Positions 38,354 to 50,233 of a DNA stretch of 64,000 nucleotides are shown here, piece by piece. The stretch comes from Herbiconiux sp. Lineage in GTDB: Bacteria; Actinomycetota; Actinomycetes; Actinomycetales; Microbacteriaceae. Each line of letters starts with the position of its first letter. Position 1 is the stretch's first letter. The notes below the pieces were generated by a model. It saw nothing but the letters and a program-made list of their open reading frames with translations. It was not told the DNA's origin and made no database searches. A program made the position numbers and the translations under genes. The stretch is from assembly GCF_004297105.1 (NCBI RefSeq), contig NZ_SCVE01000020.1, positions 124,001-188,000 of the forward strand. The letters run 5' to 3'.

Positions 38354-39562
38354 TCAGAGGCCCGCTGCGGCCCGGATCTCGTCGACCCGGTCGAGGCGCT
38401 CCCAGGTGAAGTCGGGCAGTTCCCGGCCGAAGTGGCCGTAGGTCGCCGTCTGGGCGTAGATGGGGCGCAGCAGGTTCAGGTCGTCGATGATGGCCGCGGG
38501 GCGCAGGTCGAAGACGCTGCGCAGAGCGTCGGTGATGGCAGCATCGGAGACCACTCCGGTGCCGAAGGTCTCGACGTAGAAGCCCACCGGTGCGGCCTTG
38601 CCGATGGCGTAGGCGATCTGCACCTCGAGGCGCGACGCGAGGCCGGCTGCCACGGCGTTCTTGGCCACCCAGCGCATCGCGTAGGCCGCCGATCGGTCGA
38701 CCTTCGACGGGTCTTTGCCGCTGAAGGCGCCACCGCCGTGACGGGATGCCCCGCCGTAGGTGTCGACGATGATCTTGCGCCCGGTGAGCCCGGCGTCACC
38801 CTGCGGCCCGCCGATCTCGAACCGGCCGGTGGGGTTGATGAGGATCTTCACGTCGGAGTAGTCGAGCTGCACCCCGCCGGCCGCCGTGGCCTCCAGCACG
38901 GGGCGGATGACGAGCTCTTCCACCTGGTGCCGCAGATCGTCGAGCCCGATGCTCGGCGCGTGCTGTGTCGAGAGCACGACCGTGTCGACCGTGCGGGGAA
39001 CCACGCCGTCGTAGCCGATGGTGACCTGGGTCTTGCCGTCGGGTCGCAGGTAGTCGAGCAGGCCTTCTTTGCGCACGGTGGCCAGGCGCTCGGAGAGCCG
39101 GTGCGCCAGCCAGATCGGCAACGGCATGAACTGGGGCGTCTCCGTGGTGGCGTACCCGAACATGATGCCCTGATCGCCTGCACCCTGCCGGTCGCCCTCA
39201 TCGATCGACGCACCCTCGCGGGTCTCGAACGCGTTGTCGACGCCCTGGGCGATGTCGGGCGACTGGCCGCCGATCGACACCGACACACCGCAGGAGCGGC
39301 CGTCGAACCAGACGTCCGACGAGGTGTAACCGATCGACGTGATCTTCTCGCGCACGATCGCCGGGATCTCGACGTAGCCCTGCGTGGTGACCTCGCCCGC
39401 CACATGCACGAGACCGGTGGTGACGAGGGTCTCCACCGCGACACGCGAGTGCGGGTCGACCGCGAGCAGTGCGTCGAGGATGCTGTCGGAGATCTGGTCG
39501 CAGATCTTGTCGGGGTGCCCCTCGGTGACGGACTCGGAGGTGAAGAGGCGTAGAGAGGTCAT
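38354..39562 (-). CDS. metK: S-adenosylmethionine synthetase
   Basis: A 402-residue enzyme that makes SAM from methionine and ATP. The motifs are [19 protein letters not shown] (H16), the signature [12 protein letters not shown] and the P-loop-like [19 protein letters not shown]. All three domains are complete. Its ATG overlaps the coaBC stop by four bases. The product is the methyl donor for RsmB, encoded three genes downstream. Confidence 0.98.
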   Translation of the reverse strand: MTSLRLFTSESVTEGHPDKICDQISDSILDALLAVDPHSRVAVETLVTTGLVHVAGEVTTQGYVEIPAIVREKITSIGYTSSDVWFDGRSCGVSVSIGGQSPDIAQGVDNAFETREGASIDEGDRQGAGDQGIMFGYATTETPQFMPLPIWLAHRLSERLATVRKEGLLDYLRPDGKTQVTIGYDGVVPRTVDTVVLSTQHAPSIGLDDLRHQVEELVIRPVLEATAAGGVQLDYSDVKILINPTGRFEIGGPQGDAGLTGRKIIVDTYGGASRHGGGAFSGKDPSKVDRSAAYAMRWVAKNAVAAGLASRLEVQIAYAIGKAAPVGFYVETFGTGVVSDAAITDALRSVFDLRPAAIIDDLNLLRPIYAQTATYGHFGRELPDFTWERLDRVDEIRAAAGL

Positions 39563-40773
39563 TGTGCTCCTGATAAGGCGGCGGCGAACACTCCGAGAAT
39601 GTCATCGGCCACCGACGTCTTGCTGCCGGATGCCTCGAAAACTATAGCGCCGGATGCATCGAGCACGGTCACCGCATTTCCTTCTGTGGCGAACCCGGTG
39701 GTCCAGCCCACCTCGTTCACCACGAGGTAGTCGCAGCCCTTGCGCGCGACCTTCGCGCGACCGAGTTCGAGCAATGCCTCGCGATCGGATGCGGTCTCGG
39801 CTGCGAAACCCACGATCAACCGGCCGTCGCGCGGCAGCGCCGAGATGGTGGCGAGGATGTCGGGGTTCTGCACGAGCTCGAGCGTGAGCCGCTCCCCCGC
39901 GTGGATCTTCTTGATCTTGCCCTCGGCGACCTCGACCGGCCGGTAGTCAGCCACCGCCGCCGCCATGATGGTGAGGTCGCTGCGCGCCGCCTCGGCGCTC
40001 GTGGCCTGCAACAGCTGCTCGGTGGTCTCCACCCGGATCACGTCGATCTCCGTGGGCAACGGAACCTCCACGTGGGCCGCGATGAGCGTCACGGCGGCGC
40101 CCCGGTCGCGCGCGGCCTCGGCGAGGGCGACGCCCTGCCGGCCGCTCGAGCGGTTGCCGATGAAGCGCACGGGATCGAGCGGTTCGCGGGTGCCCCCCGC
40201 GGTGACCAGAACGCGCCGGCCTTCGAGATCCCGGATGCGGGTCGACGCGCCCGAGGCGACGGCCAGCGCGTGCGCGACGATGTCGTCGGGTTCGGCCATC
40301 CGCCCGACACCCGAGTCCGTGCCGGTCAACTGCCCGCTCACCGGCCCGACGAGATGCACTCCCCGCGATCGGAGCAGCGCGATGTTGGCGACCGTGGCCG
40401 GGTTCTGCCACATCTCGGTGTGCATCGCCGGGGCGATCACGAGAGGGGCGCGACTGGCCAGCACGGTGTTGCCGAGCAGGTCGTCGGCGAGGCCGGTGGC
40501 GAGCTTCGCGATGGTGTTCGCGGTGGCCGGCGCGATCACGATGAGATCGGCGGCCTGACCGATGGCCACGTGCCGCACCTCGGCCACGGCCTCATAGAGG
40601 TCGGTGTTGACGGTGTTGCGGGAGATCGCCTCGAGCGTCGGGCGGCCGACGAACCGCAGGGCCGCCTCGGTGGCCACCACGTGCACGTCATGACCCGCCA
40701 GAACGAGACCACGGATGACGTTCACGGCCTTGTAAGCCGCGATGCCACCCGTGATTCCGACGACGATGTTCAA
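39559..40773 (-). CDS. coaBC: Bifunctional phosphopantothenoylcysteine decarboxylase / phosphopantothenate-cysteine ligase
   Basis: A 404-residue coenzyme A enzyme. The N-terminal FMN-dependent CoaC half contains [15 protein letters not shown] and the substrate-clamp motif APAMHTEMW. The CoaB half starts near residue 180 ([20 protein letters not shown]) and contains [15 protein letters not shown] and a KIKK motif. A TTG start at 40773 is the only one that gives the family N-terminus ([14 protein letters not shown]); GGAG lies six to eight bases upstream. It follows rpoZ by 57 bases, a placement common to many bacteria. Confidence 0.95.
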   Translation of the reverse strand: MNIVVGITGGIAAYKAVNVIRGLVLAGHDVHVVATEAALRFVGRPTLEAISRNTVNTDLYEAVAEVRHVAIGQAADLIVIAPATANTIAKLATGLADDLLGNTVLASRAPLVIAPAMHTEMWQNPATVANIALLRSRGVHLVGPVSGQLTGTDSGVGRMAEPDDIVAHALAVASGASTRIRDLEGRRVLVTAGGTREPLDPVRFIGNRSSGRQGVALAEAARDRGAAVTLIAAHVEVPLPTEIDVIRVETTEQLLQATSAEAARSDLTIMAAAVADYRPVEVAEGKIKKIHAGERLTLELVQNPDILATISALPRDGRLIVGFAAETASDREALLELGRAKVARKGCDYLVVNEVGWTTGFATEGNAVTVLDASGAIVFEASGSKTSVADDILGVFAAALSGAQ

Positions 40774-40830
40774 TTGCGCTCCGTTGAGAAGGTGCTGTGG
40801 TGCCGTTCCGTTCGATGTGAACGAGCTGTA

Positions 40831-41097
40831 CTACTCGACGATCGGGGCGCCGGCCTTGATCTGGAGCTTGTCCTCGTTGATCTCGTGCATGGCGACGGAG
40901 AGCGGCTTGTCGTCGATCGTGGAATCGACGAGGGGGCCGACGTTGTCGAACAGGCTGCCTTCGTGCAGATCGGCGTAGTAGTCGTTGATCTGGCGGGCGC
41001 GCTTCGAAGCGAAGATCACTAGGGCGTACTTCGAGTCGACCTTCGAGAGAAGTTCGTCGATGGGCGGGTCGATGATGCCGAGTTTGTTGGTGGGCAT
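40831..41097 (-). CDS. rpoZ: RNA polymerase omega subunit
   Basis: An 88-residue protein that helps assemble RNA polymerase. It contains [29 protein letters not shown], which holds the conserved SKYALV...KRARQIN motif of omega. The gmk-rpoZ-coaBC order supports the call. AAGGAGT, overlapping the end of gmk, supplies the Shine-Dalgarno sequence. Confidence 0.97.
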   Translation of the reverse strand: MPTNKLGIIDPPIDELLSKVDSKYALVIFASKRARQINDYYADLHEGSLFDNVGPLVDSTIDDKPLSVAMHEINEDKLQIKAGAPIVE

Positions 41098-41104
41098 TGT
41101 GTGC

Positions 41105-42019
41105 TTACTCCTTGCTGCGAAGGTCGATCGCCTTCTGAATCTGCATCAATTCTACGACCTCTGCCGCCGCGGCCTGCACATCGTTGTTCACGACACGGAA
41201 ATCGAACTCGTCCTGGGCCGCCAATTCGACCTTCGCGGTGGTGAGCCGGCGCTGCTGCTCCTCGAGCGTCTCGGTGCCGCGGCCGATGAGCCGGCGCACC
41301 AGTTCGTCCCACGTCGGAGGCAGCAGGAACACCAGGGTCGCGGATGGCTCGGCCTGCTTGACCTGGCGTGCGCCCTGGATGTCGATCTCGAGCAGCACGC
41401 TCCGGCCCTCGGCGAGAGCGGCATCGATCGGGGGCCGTGGAGTGCCGTAGCGCGACTTGTTGTGCACCACCGCCCACTCGAGGAACTCCCCCGCCTCGAC
41501 CATGCGGTCGAACTCCTCGTCGGTGACGAAGTAGTAGCTCACGCCATCGATCTCGCCGGGGCGCGGTGCCCGAGTGGTGGCCGACACCGAGAGGAGGACG
41601 TCGGGATAGTTCTCGCGGATGTAGCCCGACACGGTTCCCTTGCCCACGGCCGTGGGGCCCGCGAGCACCACCAGGCGGCTCTGCTCGCCACCTTCGACCC
41701 GGGGGGCGCGCTGAGCGAGGAAGGCGCGCAGACGGTCCCGCTGGTGCACACCGAGCCCGGCGAGCCGCTTCGAGGGAGCGATCTCGAGCCGCTCCATGAT
41801 GCGCTCGACACGCACGGGGCCGAGGCCCGGGATGCTGAGCAGCAGATCGCGCACGCGGAGCGTCGCCTCGATGCTCTCGGTGCTCGACAGTGCGGTCTCG
41901 AGAACGGATGTCGCACTGAGACGACGCTCGTTCACCGCACGCTTCACGGCGGCACGGGCGCGACGCGCCGCGACGGCGGCGCGCGATGCGGCGGCTCGGT
42001 CGACCTCGGGCGGGTTCAT
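41105..42019 (-). CDS. gmk: Guanylate kinase with N-terminal mIHF domain
   Basis: A 304-residue protein, about 100 longer than ordinary guanylate kinase. Residues 1-103 match mycobacterial integration host factor (mIHF), a nucleoid protein: [31 protein letters not shown] and [16 protein letters not shown], the S13/helix-two-turn-helix DNA-binding part. Residues 115-304 are a complete GMP kinase, with P-loop GPTAVGKGT (121-129), [19 protein letters not shown] and [13 protein letters not shown]-type motifs. In mycobacteria mihF and gmk are separate adjacent genes, so this is a fusion of neighbours. No start or Shine-Dalgarno is evident at residue 110 to give a separate kinase. The ATG overlaps the pyrF stop by four bases. 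Confidence 0.93.
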   Translation of the reverse strand: MNPPEVDRAAASRAAVAARRARAAVKRAVNERRLSATSVLETALSSTESIEATLRVRDLLLSIPGLGPVRVERIMERLEIAPSKRLAGLGVHQRDRLRAFLAQRAPRVEGGEQSRLVVLAGPTAVGKGTVSGYIRENYPDVLLSVSATTRAPRPGEIDGVSYYFVTDEEFDRMVEAGEFLEWAVVHNKSRYGTPRPPIDAALAEGRSVLLEIDIQGARQVKQAEPSATLVFLLPPTWDELVRRLIGRGTETLEEQQRRLTTAKVELAAQDEFDFRVVNNDVQAAAAEVVELMQIQKAIDLRSKE

Positions 42020-42879
42020 GCGATCACCTCGCCCACGCGGGAGGCATCCGCCTCGATCGCCGACGCGAGCCCGGCAGCCCCGTGCTGCAGGATGGAACGC
42101 GACACGCTCACGATCACATCGGGCGCGAGCGGCCCGAAGACGTGTGGGATCGCGGTGAACTCGGCACCCTGGAACCCGAACCCGGGAGCGAGCACCGGGG
42201 TCGTGGAGAGGGCACGCACCGCCTCCGGCGTGAAACCATACTCATCGAGGCGCTTGGTGGCGCCGAGCACCAGGCCGAAGTCGCCGAGCCGGGTGCGGTC
42301 GGTGTTGCGGGAGGCCACCCCCTCGGCAACCAGACGGGAGACGCTCGCGCCCGCATCCGTTCGCGCGGTCTGCAGGGCACGCGACTCGGGGTTCGAGGTG
42401 GCGCTCAGCACGAAGAGACCCTTTCCGTGCTCGGAGGCACGGTCGAAGAGGGGGCCCAGTGCGTCGACCCCAGTGAAGGCGGTGACGGTGAGGGCGTCGA
42501 CCTCGAGCGGCGAGCCCGGGGTGAGCCAGGCCGCCGCGTAGCCTTCGTTGGTCGACCCGATGTCGCCGCGTTTGGCATCGCCGATCACCAGCAACCCCGC
42601 CGCGCGGGCTGCGGCGAGCACGTCTTCGAGGGCCGCGAATCCTGCCGACCCGTAGGCCTCGAAGAACGCGACCTGCGGCTTCACGATGCCGGCGCGCGGA
42701 GACGCCGCCACCGCCTCGACGACCGAGAGCCCGAACGAGCGCACACCGGATGCGTCGGCCGGCAGGTCCCACCCGTCGAGCAGGTAGGGGTGCGGGTCGA
42801 TGCCGACGCAGAGGTGCCCACGCCGCCCGAAGACGGTGTCGAGGCGCTCTCCGAAGGAGGCGGGGCGAGCGTCGGTCAT
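42016..42879 (-). CDS. pyrF: Orotidine 5'-phosphate decarboxylase (type 2)
   Basis: A 287-residue TIM-barrel enzyme that makes UMP from OMP. It has the longer actinobacterial type 2 form, with [16 protein letters not shown] near the N-terminus. The catalytic Lys-Asp motif is [20 protein letters not shown], and [13 protein letters not shown] is near the C-terminus. It lies between carB and gmk with four-base overlaps on both sides. Confidence 0.96.
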   Translation of the reverse strand: MTDARPASFGERLDTVFGRRGHLCVGIDPHPYLLDGWDLPADASGVRSFGLSVVEAVAASPRAGIVKPQVAFFEAYGSAGFAALEDVLAAARAAGLLVIGDAKRGDIGSTNEGYAAAWLTPGSPLEVDALTVTAFTGVDALGPLFDRASEHGKGLFVLSATSNPESRALQTARTDAGASVSRLVAEGVASRNTDRTRLGDFGLVLGATKRLDEYGFTPEAVRALSTTPVLAPGFGFQGAEFTAIPHVFGPLAPDVIVSVSRSILQHGAAGLASAIEADASRVGEVIA

Positions 42880-45800
42880 CCGCGCGCGCTCCGGGCCAGG
42901 GCGTACTCCTGCAGCGAGGTGACCTCGAATCCTTCGCTGAGCACATCGAACGAGGCCACGGCCGCGCCGAGTTGGGCGATCGTGGTGAACAGCGGCTTGT
43001 CGGCCGCCACGGCCGCGGCACGGATCTCGTAGCCGTCGACCCGTGCCGAGCGGCCCGAGGGCGTGTTGATCACGATGTCGACCTTGTCGGCGTTGATGAG
43101 GTCGACGATGGTCTCGACCGCCTCTTCCGACTCCTTGCCCTCGGAGTGCTTCGCCACGAGCCGGGCGTGGATGCCATTGCGGTTCAGCACCTCGGCCGTG
43201 CCCTCGGTGGCGAGGATCTCGAAGCCCAGCTGCTGCAGCCGCAGCACCGGCAGCACGATGGCGCGCTTGTCGCGGTCCGAGACCGACACGAACACGGTGC
43301 CGGATGTCGGCATGCCGCCATATGCGGCCTCCTGGCTCTTGGCGAACGCCCGCGGGAAGTCGCGGTCGATGCCCATGACCTCACCGGTGGAGCGCATCTC
43401 CGGGCCGAGCACCGAGTCGACGATCAGGCCCTCCTTGGTGCGGAACCGCTTGAACGGCAGCACGGCCTCCTTCACCGACACCGGCGAGTCGAGCGGCACG
43501 ATCGAGCCGTCCTGCGTCGGCAGGAGGCCTTCCGACTTCAGCTCGTCGATGGTCGTGCCCACCATGATCCGTGAGGCGGCCTTCGCCAGGGGGATGCCGA
43601 GCGCCTTCGACACGAAGGGCACCGTCCGCGAGGCGCGCGGGTTGGCCTCGAGCACGTAGAGGATGCCGGCACCGATGGCGAACTGCACGTTCAGCAGACC
43701 GCGCACCCCGATGCCCTCGGCGATCTTCAGCGTCGCATCCCGCACCGCGTCGATCTGCTGGCGGCCGAGCGTCACGGGTGGCAGCGAGCAGCTCGAGTCG
43801 CCGGAGTGCACGCCGGCCTCCTCGAGGTGCTCCATGATGCCGCCGACGTAGAGCTCGGTGCCGTCGTAGAGCGCGTCGACGTCGATCTCGATGGCGTCGT
43901 CGAGGAAGCGGTCGACGAGCAGGGGGTTGGCGGTGCCCACCATGCCCTGACCGGCGATGCGCTCGAAGTAGTCGGCGAGCGACGGGGTGTCGTAGACGAT
44001 CTCCATACCGCGGCCGCCCAGCACGTAAGAGGGACGCACGAGCACCGGGAAGCCGATCTCCTCGGCCACGGCCACGGCCGACTCGTAGTCGGTGGCCGTG
44101 CCGTTCTTCGGGGCCAGGATGCCGGCGGCGTCGAGGATGCCCGAGAAGAGCCCGCGTTCCTCCGCCAGGTCGATCGCGGCGGGGGTGGTGCCGAGGATCG
44201 GCACGCCGGCCTCCTCGAGCCCCTTGGCGAGGCCCAGGGCGGTCTGGCCGCCGAGCTGCACGACGACGCCCACGAGCTCACCCGACTGCGATTCCGCGTG
44301 GATGACCTCCAGCACGTCTTCGAGCGTGAGCGGCTCGAAGTAGAGGCGGTCGGAGGTGTCGTAGTCGGTGGAGACCGTCTCGGGGTTGCAGTTGATCATG
44401 ATGGTCTCGAAGCCCGCATCCGACAGCGCGAACGAGGCGTGCACGCAGGAGTAGTCGAACTCCACGCCCTGGCCGATGCGGTTGGGGCCCGATCCGAGGA
44501 TGACGACCTTGCGGCGGTCCGACGGAGCGACCTCGGTCTCCTGGTCGTAGCTCGAGTAGTGATACGGCGTGAGGGCGGGGAACTCCCCCGCACAGGTGTC
44601 GACCGTCTTGTAGACCGGGCGGATGCCGAGGATGTGCCGCACCTCGCGCACCTCCTTCTCGCCGAAGCCGCGCAGCGACGCGATCTGGGCATCCGAGAAG
44701 CCGTGCTCCTTGGCGAGGGTGAACATCGCGTGGTCGGCGTTGTCCGAAGCCGCGATGGCGTCGGCCACCTCGTTGATGAGCACGATCTGGTCGATGAACC
44801 AGGGGTCGATCTTGGTGGCCTCGAAGGCCTCCTCGATCGATGCGCCGGCCCGCAGCGCCTGCTGCAGCGTGACGATACGGCCATCCGTCGGCACCGCCGC
44901 GATGGCGAGCAGTTCGTCTTTGTCGCCGGGCTCGCCGTCCCAGTGGAACGAGGAGCCGCGCTTCTCGAGCGAGCGCAGAGCCTTCTGCAGCGCCTGCGAG
45001 TAGTTGCGTCCGATGGCCATCGCTTCACCCACCGACTTCATGGTGGTGGTGAGGGTGGGGTCGGCGGCCGGGAACTTCTCGAACGCGAAGCGGGGAACCT
45101 TCACCACGACGTAGTCGAGCGTGGGCTCGAAGGATGCCGGGGTCACCTTGGTGATGTCGTTCGGGATCTCGTCGAGCCGGTAGCCGATGGCGAGCTTCGC
45201 CGCGATCTTGGCGATCGGGAAGCCCGTGGCCTTCGAGGCCAAGGCGCTGGAGCGGGAGACGCGCGGGTTCATCTCGATCACGATGATGCGCCCGTTGGCG
45301 GGGTCGACGGCGAACTGGATGTTGCAGCCGCCCGTGTCGACGCCCACCGCGCGGATGATGTCGATGCCGATGTCGCGCAGCTTCTGGTACTCGCGGTCGG
45401 TCAGCGTGAGCGCGGGTGCCACGGTGATCGAGTCACCCGTGTGCACGCCGACGGGGTCGACGTTCTCGATCGAGCACACCACCACCGTGTTGTCGGCGGT
45501 GTCGCGCATGAGCTCGAGCTCGTACTCCTTCCAGCCGAGGATCGACTCCTCGAGGAGCACCTCGGTGGTGGGGCTCTGGTGCAGGCCGTCGCCCACGATG
45601 CGGCGCAGCTCGGTCTCGTCGTAGGCGAAGCCGGAGCCGAGGCCGCCCATGGTGAACGAGGGGCGCACCACGAGCGGGTAGCCGAGGTCGTCGGCGAAGC
45701 CGATGGCCTCCTCGACGGTGTGCGCGATGTGGCTGCGCGCGACATCCGCGCCCGCGTCGAGCACGAGCTGCTTGAAGATCTGGCGGTCTTCGCCCTTGTT

Positions 45801-46169
45801 GATGGCCTCGAAGTTCGCGCCGATCAGCTCGACGTCGTACTTCTCGAGGATGCCGTGCTCGTGCAGCTGGATGGCCGCGTTGAGCGCGGTCTGGCCGCCG
45901 AGGGTCGGCAGGATCGCATCCGGCTTCTCCTTGGCGATGATCGACTCGATCACCTGCCAGGTGATGGGTTCCACGTAGGTGGCGTCGGCGAAGTCGGGGT
46001 CGGTCATGATGGTGGCCGGGTTGGAGTTCACCAGGATGACGCGCACGCCCTCCTCGCGCAGCACGCGGCAGGCCTGGGTGCCCGAGTAGTCGAACTCGCA
46101 GGCCTGACCGATGACGATCGGGCCGGAGCCGATGACGAGAACGCTCGTGATGTCGTCTCTCTTTGGCAT
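42876..46169 (-). CDS. carB: Carbamoyl-phosphate synthase large subunit
   Basis: A 1097-residue enzyme that makes carbamoyl phosphate from bicarbonate, ATP and ammonia. It consists of two homologous ATP-grasp halves. The first starts at [30 protein letters not shown]. The second starts near residue 560 with [22 protein letters not shown]-terminal methylglyoxal-synthase-like allosteric domain (about 950-1097) begins near [15 protein letters not shown]. It serves pyrimidine and arginine synthesis. The start overlaps the carA stop by one base (TAATG). Confidence 0.98.
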   Translation of the reverse strand: MPKRDDITSVLVIGSGPIVIGQACEFDYSGTQACRVLREEGVRVILVNSNPATIMTDPDFADATYVEPITWQVIESIIAKEKPDAILPTLGGQTALNAAIQLHEHGILEKYDVELIGANFEAINKGEDRQIFKQLVLDAGADVARSHIAHTVEEAIGFADDLGYPLVVRPSFTMGGLGSGFAYDETELRRIVGDGLHQSPTTEVLLEESILGWKEYELELMRDTADNTVVVCSIENVDPVGVHTGDSITVAPALTLTDREYQKLRDIGIDIIRAVGVDTGGCNIQFAVDPANGRIIVIEMNPRVSRSSALASKATGFPIAKIAAKLAIGYRLDEIPNDITKVTPASFEPTLDYVVVKVPRFAFEKFPAADPTLTTTMKSVGEAMAIGRNYSQALQKALRSLEKRGSSFHWDGEPGDKDELLAIAAVPTDGRIVTLQQALRAGASIEEAFEATKIDPWFIDQIVLINEVADAIAASDNADHAMFTLAKEHGFSDAQIASLRGFGEKEVREVRHILGIRPVYKTVDTCAGEFPALTPYHYSSYDQETEVAPSDRRKVVILGSGPNRIGQGVEFDYSCVHASFALSDAGFETIMINCNPETVSTDYDTSDRLYFEPLTLEDVLEVIHAESQSGELVGVVVQLGGQTALGLAKGLEEAGVPILGTTPAAIDLAEERGLFSGILDAAGILAPKNGTATDYESAVAVAEEIGFPVLVRPSYVLGGRGMEIVYDTPSLADYFERIAGQGMVGTANPLLVDRFLDDAIEIDVDALYDGTELYVGGIMEHLEEAGVHSGDSSCSLPPVTLGRQQIDAVRDATLKIAEGIGVRGLLNVQFAIGAGILYVLEANPRASRTVPFVSKALGIPLAKAASRIMVGTTIDELKSEGLLPTQDGSIVPLDSPVSVKEAVLPFKRFRTKEGLIVDSVLGPEMRSTGEVMGIDRDFPRAFAKSQEAAYGGMPTSGTVFVSVSDRDKRAIVLPVLRLQQLGFEILATEGTAEVLNRNGIHARLVAKHSEGKESEEAVETIVDLINADKVDIVINTPSGRSARVDGYEIRAAAVAADKPLFTTIAQLGAAVASFDVLSEGFEVTSLQEYALARSARG

Positions 46170-47359
46170 TACTGGTTGTCTCCTTCGGAGGGGGCCTCGA
46201 CGAAGTGCGCATCGGCCTCGAGGGCCGCGGTCTTCTTCGCCAGGATCATGTCGCGGAAGCGGTCGAACAGGTACATCGAATCGTGCGGGCCGGCCGCCGC
46301 CTCGGGGTGGTACTGCACCGAGAACGCGTCGATGTCGAGGCAGCGGATGCCCTCCACCACGTCGTCGTTGAGGCTCACGTGGCTCACCTCGACGCGGCCG
46401 AAGCCGGCGGGCGAGTCGATCACGCCCTCGCGGGGCGCCTCGACGGCGAAGCCGTGGTTCTGGCTGGTGATCTCGACGCGGCCTGTGGTCTTGTCGAGAA
46501 CGGGCTGGTTGATACCACGGTGACCGAACGGCAGCTTGTAGGTGCCGAAGCCGAGCGCGCGCCCGAGCAGCTGGTTGCCGAAGCAGATGCCGAAGTAGGG
46601 TGTGCCGCCACGCAGCAGGTCCTGCAGCAGCTCCACATGGGTCTCGGATGCCTCCGGGTCGCCGGGGCCGTTGCTGTAGAAGAGGGCATCCGGTGCGAGT
46701 TCTCGCACCTCGTCGGCGGTGACCGACTCGGGCAGCACCTCCACGTCGAAACCGCGTTCGGCGAGGTAGTTCAGTGTGGAGGTCTTCACCCCGAGGTCGA
46801 GCACGGCCACGGAGCCGATCCGTTCGCCCTGGGCCGGCACCTGGTAGCGCTCGGGGGTCGACACCACGGTGGAGAGGTTCTGGCCGGCCATCTCGGCGCC
46901 CGAACGCACGGCGTTCAGCTGGTCGGTGGCGCTGAGCTCGTACTCCGCCCCCGAGAAGATGCCGGCGCGCATCGCGCCGAGGCTCCGGAGGTGACGGGTG
47001 ACGGCGCGGGTGTCGATGCCCGAGATGCCCACGACGCCGTCCGACTCGAGGTCGTCGTCGAGGCTCCGCTGTGCGCGGAAGTTCGACACCACTCGAGAGG
47101 GGTCGCGCACCACGTACCCGGCCACCCAGATCTTCGACGACTCCTTGTCGGTGTCGTTCACACCGGTGTTGCCGATGTGCGGCGCGGTCTGCATCACGAT
47201 CTGGCCGGCGTACGACGGGTCGGTGAGCGTCTCCTGGTAGCCGGTCATGCCGGTGGCGAACACGGCCTCACCGAGGGTGCGGCCGCGGGCTCCGTAGGCG
47301 CGGCCCTCGTAACGTCGACCGTCTTCCAGCACGAGTACGGCGGGTTCGGTTGTGATCAC
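46169..47359 (-). CDS. carA: Carbamoyl-phosphate synthase small subunit
   Basis: A 396-residue glutaminase that supplies ammonia to CarB. The N-terminal domain starts at [17 protein letters not shown]. The class I amidotransferase domain has the nucleophile C259 in [12 protein letters not shown] and the His-Glu pair in [10 protein letters not shown]. The start is GTG at 47359, overlapping the stop of the PH-like gene by four bases (GTGA), with GGAAGG upstream. A longer frame upstream encodes unrelated low-complexity sequence and is rejected. Confidence 0.96.
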   Translation of the reverse strand: MITTEPAVLVLEDGRRYEGRAYGARGRTLGEAVFATGMTGYQETLTDPSYAGQIVMQTAPHIGNTGVNDTDKESSKIWVAGYVVRDPSRVVSNFRAQRSLDDDLESDGVVGISGIDTRAVTRHLRSLGAMRAGIFSGAEYELSATDQLNAVRSGAEMAGQNLSTVVSTPERYQVPAQGERIGSVAVLDLGVKTSTLNYLAERGFDVEVLPESVTADEVRELAPDALFYSNGPGDPEASETHVELLQDLLRGGTPYFGICFGNQLLGRALGFGTYKLPFGHRGINQPVLDKTTGRVEITSQNHGFAVEAPREGVIDSPAGFGRVEVSHVSLNDDVVEGIRCLDIDAFSVQYHPEAAAGPHDSMYLFDRFRDMILAKKTAALEADAHFVEAPSEGDNQ

Positions 47360-47910
47360 GACGAGGGTCCTTCCTGTTGCGGGGATGCATCGGCCGGGTG
47401 GGCGGCCTGCGGGATGAGGGAGTTCGTGGCCTCGATGAGGCGGTTGGCGACGCCGAGTGCGGTGGCTCTGACGTAGCTCTCGACGTCGACGGGGCCGTCG
47501 GCGGACTCGTAGGTCCAGTCGAGGCGCACCAGTCCGCCGGTCTCCACCACGCGGTCGATGGCCCACGTGGAGGTGCCGACCGAACGGAGGTGGGATGCCT
47601 CGATGTAGGTCTCCGGTTCGCCGGGGATCGAGATCGAGACGCCGAGTGTGGTGACGGTGACCACGCCGCGACCGCGGAACGCGAGACCCGGGATGGTCAA
47701 GCGGTCGAGGGGGTTGCCGGCGGTCGTGGTGGCGACATAGAGAACCTCCGCCTGCGTGAGAACGCTGCCGCGGGCATCCCCGTCGGGTGTCGCCGTGGGG
47801 CTGCGGAACGCCGACTGGCGGCGCGTGCGGGCGCGCCAGGCGAAGAACATGGCCGCGAGCAGCAGCAGGGCGAAGGCGGTGACGATGGCACCGGGAACGA
47901 TGCGGTCCAT
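47356..47910 (-). CDS. PH-like domain membrane protein of the pyrimidine operon
   Basis: A 184-residue protein. One membrane segment at residues 6-25 ([20 protein letters not shown]) is followed by a basic stop-transfer (RARTRR). The rest is a soluble beta-rich domain ([49 protein letters not shown]) of the bacterial PH-like type seen between pyrC and carA in actinobacteria, including Rv1382 of M. tuberculosis. The function is unknown. It could anchor or modulate the early pyrimidine enzymes at the membrane, but that is speculation. It overlaps carA by four bases and touches pyrC by one base. Confidence 0.8.
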   Translation of the reverse strand: MDRIVPGAIVTAFALLLLAAMFFAWRARTRRQSAFRSPTATPDGDARGSVLTQAEVLYVATTTAGNPLDRLTIPGLAFRGRGVVTVTTLGVSISIPGEPETYIEASHLRSVGTSTWAIDRVVETGGLVRLDWTYESADGPVDVESYVRATALGVANRLIEATNSLIPQAAHPADASPQQEGPSS

Positions 47911-49280
47911 CAGGCGTTCACCTCCTGGCTGCGGGCGAACTCACGGGCGGCCGTGGCCGTCTCCGCGGTGTCGGCGAGCACGCCGTCGCGCAGCGTCGGG
48001 AAGCCCTGGTGGAAGGTCCAGCGCACGCTGCCCGAGAGCGTCACACCCTCGTAGGGGGTGTTGGTGCTCTTGCCGTGCAACCGGTCGAGTTCGAAGACGC
48101 TGCGCGCCGCCGGGTCGACCAGGGTGATGTTCGCCGCCGCGCCGTTCTCGAAGGAGTGACTGTGGCCGGTGAGGCGCCCGATGCGGGCGGGCTGGTTCGA
48201 GAGCACGCGGGCGACGTCCGCCCAGTCGAGCAGGCCGGTGTCGACGAGGGCGGTCTGCACCACGGGCAGGGCCGACTCGAGGCCCACCATGCCGAAGGCG
48301 GCCGCATCCCACTCGCACTCCTTGCTCTCACGCGGGTGCGGGGCGTGATCGGTGGCGATGATGTCGATGGTGCCGTCGGCCACGCCGGCCCGCAGGGCCT
48401 GCACGTCTTCGTCTCGGCGCAGCGGCGGGTTCACCTTGTAGCGCGCGTCGTAACTGCGGATGAGCTCTTCGGTCAGCAGCAGGTGATGGGGCGTCGCCTC
48501 GGCGGTGACCTGGATGCCGCGGGCCTTGGCCCAGCGCACCACGTCGACCGATCCGGCCGTGCTGAGGTGGCAGATGTGGAGGCGGGCGCCCACGTGCTCG
48601 GCGAGAAGCACGTCGCGGGCGATGATCGATTCCTCGGCCACCGCGGGCCAGCCCTTGAGACCGAGCTCGGAGCTCAGGGCGCCCTCGTTCATCTGGGCGT
48701 TCTCGGTGAGCCGCGGATCCTGCGAGTGCTGGGCCACGACGCCGTCGAAGGTCTTCACGTACTCGAGGGCGCGGCGCATGAGGAGCGAGTCGTGCACGCA
48801 CTTGCCGTCGTCGGAGAACACCCGCACGGCGGCGCGGGACTGGGCCATGGCGCCGATCTCCGAGAGGAGTTCGCCCGCGAGACCGACCGTGACCGCGCCG
48901 ATGGGCCGCACGGTGGCGTAGCCGGCGGCCTGGCCGAGGGCCTGCACCTGCTCGACGACGCCGGCGGTGTCGGAGACGGGGAGGGTGTTGGCCATGGCGA
49001 AGACGGCGGTGAATCCGCCGGCCGCAGCGGCACGGGTGCCGGTGAGCACCGTCTCGCTCTGCTCGAAACCGGGTTCCCGGAGGTGGGTGTGCAGGTCGAC
49101 GAGGCCGGGGAGGGCCACGAGGCCTGCGGCGTCGATGACGGTGGTGGCGGCATCCGCCGCTCCTGTGCCGGTCGACACGATGCGGCCGCCCTCGATCAGG
49201 ATGTCGGCACCGTCGCCGTTCGGCAGTGTGGCGCCCTTCAGCAGGTAGCGCCCGTTCGGTGCAGTGCTCTCGCGGGTCAA
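47910..49280 (-). CDS. pyrC: Dihydroorotase
   Basis: A 456-residue class I dihydroorotase that cyclises carbamoyl aspartate. Metal ligands are H64 and H66 ([15 protein letters not shown]). It has [18 protein letters not shown] and the signature [13 protein letters not shown]. The start is a TTG at 49280, overlapping the pyrB stop (TTGA); no ATG or GTG fits the family N-terminus better. The rare start plus overlap suggests translation depends on ribosomes ending pyrB. Confidence 0.95.
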   Translation of the reverse strand: MTRESTAPNGRYLLKGATLPNGDGADILIEGGRIVSTGTGAADAATTVIDAAGLVALPGLVDLHTHLREPGFEQSETVLTGTRAAAAGGFTAVFAMANTLPVSDTAGVVEQVQALGQAAGYATVRPIGAVTVGLAGELLSEIGAMAQSRAAVRVFSDDGKCVHDSLLMRRALEYVKTFDGVVAQHSQDPRLTENAQMNEGALSSELGLKGWPAVAEESIIARDVLLAEHVGARLHICHLSTAGSVDVVRWAKARGIQVTAEATPHHLLLTEELIRSYDARYKVNPPLRRDEDVQALRAGVADGTIDIIATDHAPHPRESKECEWDAAAFGMVGLESALPVVQTALVDTGLLDWADVARVLSNQPARIGRLTGHSHSFENGAAANITLVDPAARSVFELDRLHGKSTNTPYEGVTLSGSVRWTFHQGFPTLRDGVLADTAETATAAREFARSQEVNA

Positions 49281-50233
49281 CTCAGGGCCTCTCGTTCGCC
49301 GGACAGCAGGAGGTACAGCACCGCCATCCGGATGGACACCCCGTTCGCGACCTGCTCGAGCACGGTCGACTGCGTGGAGTCGGCCGCACCGGCCGAGATC
49401 TCGAGGCCGCGATTCATCGGCCCGGGGTGCATCACAATGCTATCCGGGCGCAGGCGGGCCAGGCGCTCGTCGGAGAGGCCCCACTGGCGCGCGTACTCGC
49501 GGGCGTTCGGGAAGTAGGCCGCGTTCATCCGCTCGCTCTGGATGCGCAGCATCATGAGCACGTCGGGCCGCGTCGCCGCGAGCGTGGCATCGAGATCGAA
49601 GCTCAGCTCGACGGGCCAGGTGCTCGCCCCCACCGGCACCAGAGTGGCCGGGGCCACGAAGGTGACCTGGGCGCCGAGGGCGCGCAGCAGCCAGAGATTC
49701 GAGCGGGCCACGCGGGAGTGCAGGATGTCGCCCACGATCACCACCGACACGCCATCGAGGTCTTTGCCGCGACTCGCACCCGGGTGCAGTCGCCGGCGCA
49801 TCGTGAAGGCGTCGAGGAGAGCCTGGGTCGGATGCTCGTGAGTGCCGTCGCCGGCGTTCACGACCCCGGCGTCGATCCAGTCGCTCTGGGCGAGCACCTG
49901 AGGTGCGCCGGACGCGTGGTGGCGGATGACCACGCCATCCGCTCCCATCGCGGCGAGCGTCTGCGCGGTGTCTTTCAGACTCTCCCCCTTCGACACGCTG
50001 GAGCCCTTGGCGGCGAAGTTGATCACGTCGGCGGAGAGCCGCTTCGCGGCGGCCTCGAACGAGATGCGGGTGCGGGTCGAGTCCTCGAAGAAGAGGTTCA
50101 CCACGGTCTTGCCGCGGAGGGTCGGGAGCTTCTTGACCTCGCGGGTCTGAACGTCGGCCATGTCCTCGGCGATGTCGAGGATCTGGATGGCCTCGGCACG
50201 GCTGAGGTCTTTGGTGGAGAGGAGGTGTCTCAT
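49277..50233 (-). CDS. pyrB: Aspartate carbamoyltransferase catalytic subunit
   Basis: A 318-residue enzyme that joins carbamoyl phosphate and aspartate. The carbamoyl-phosphate motif STRTR is at residues 52-56 ([13 protein letters not shown]). The motifs [25 protein letters not shown] and MHPGPMNRG are also present. There is no regulatory PyrI gene, so it should be the form organised with PyrC. It overlaps pyrR by four bases and pyrC by four bases. Confidence 0.97.
   Translation of the reverse strand: MRHLLSTKDLSRAEAIQILDIAEDMADVQTREVKKLPTLRGKTVVNLFFEDSTRTRISFEAAAKRLSADVINFAAKGSSVSKGESLKDTAQTLAAMGADGVVIRHHASGAPQVLAQSDWIDAGVVNAGDGTHEHPTQALLDAFTMRRRLHPGASRGKDLDGVSVVIVGDILHSRVARSNLWLLRALGAQVTFVAPATLVPVGASTWPVELSFDLDATLAATRPDVLMMLRIQSERMNAAYFPNAREYARQWGLSDERLARLRPDSIVMHPGPMNRGLEISAGAADSTQSTVLEQVANGVSIRMAVLYLLLSGEREALS

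Noticed and set aside
47360-47566. N-terminal extension of carA
   Set aside because: The added residues are low-complexity Arg/Pro/His sequence antisense or out of frame to the PH-like gene; GTG 47359 has a Shine-Dalgarno and the family start.
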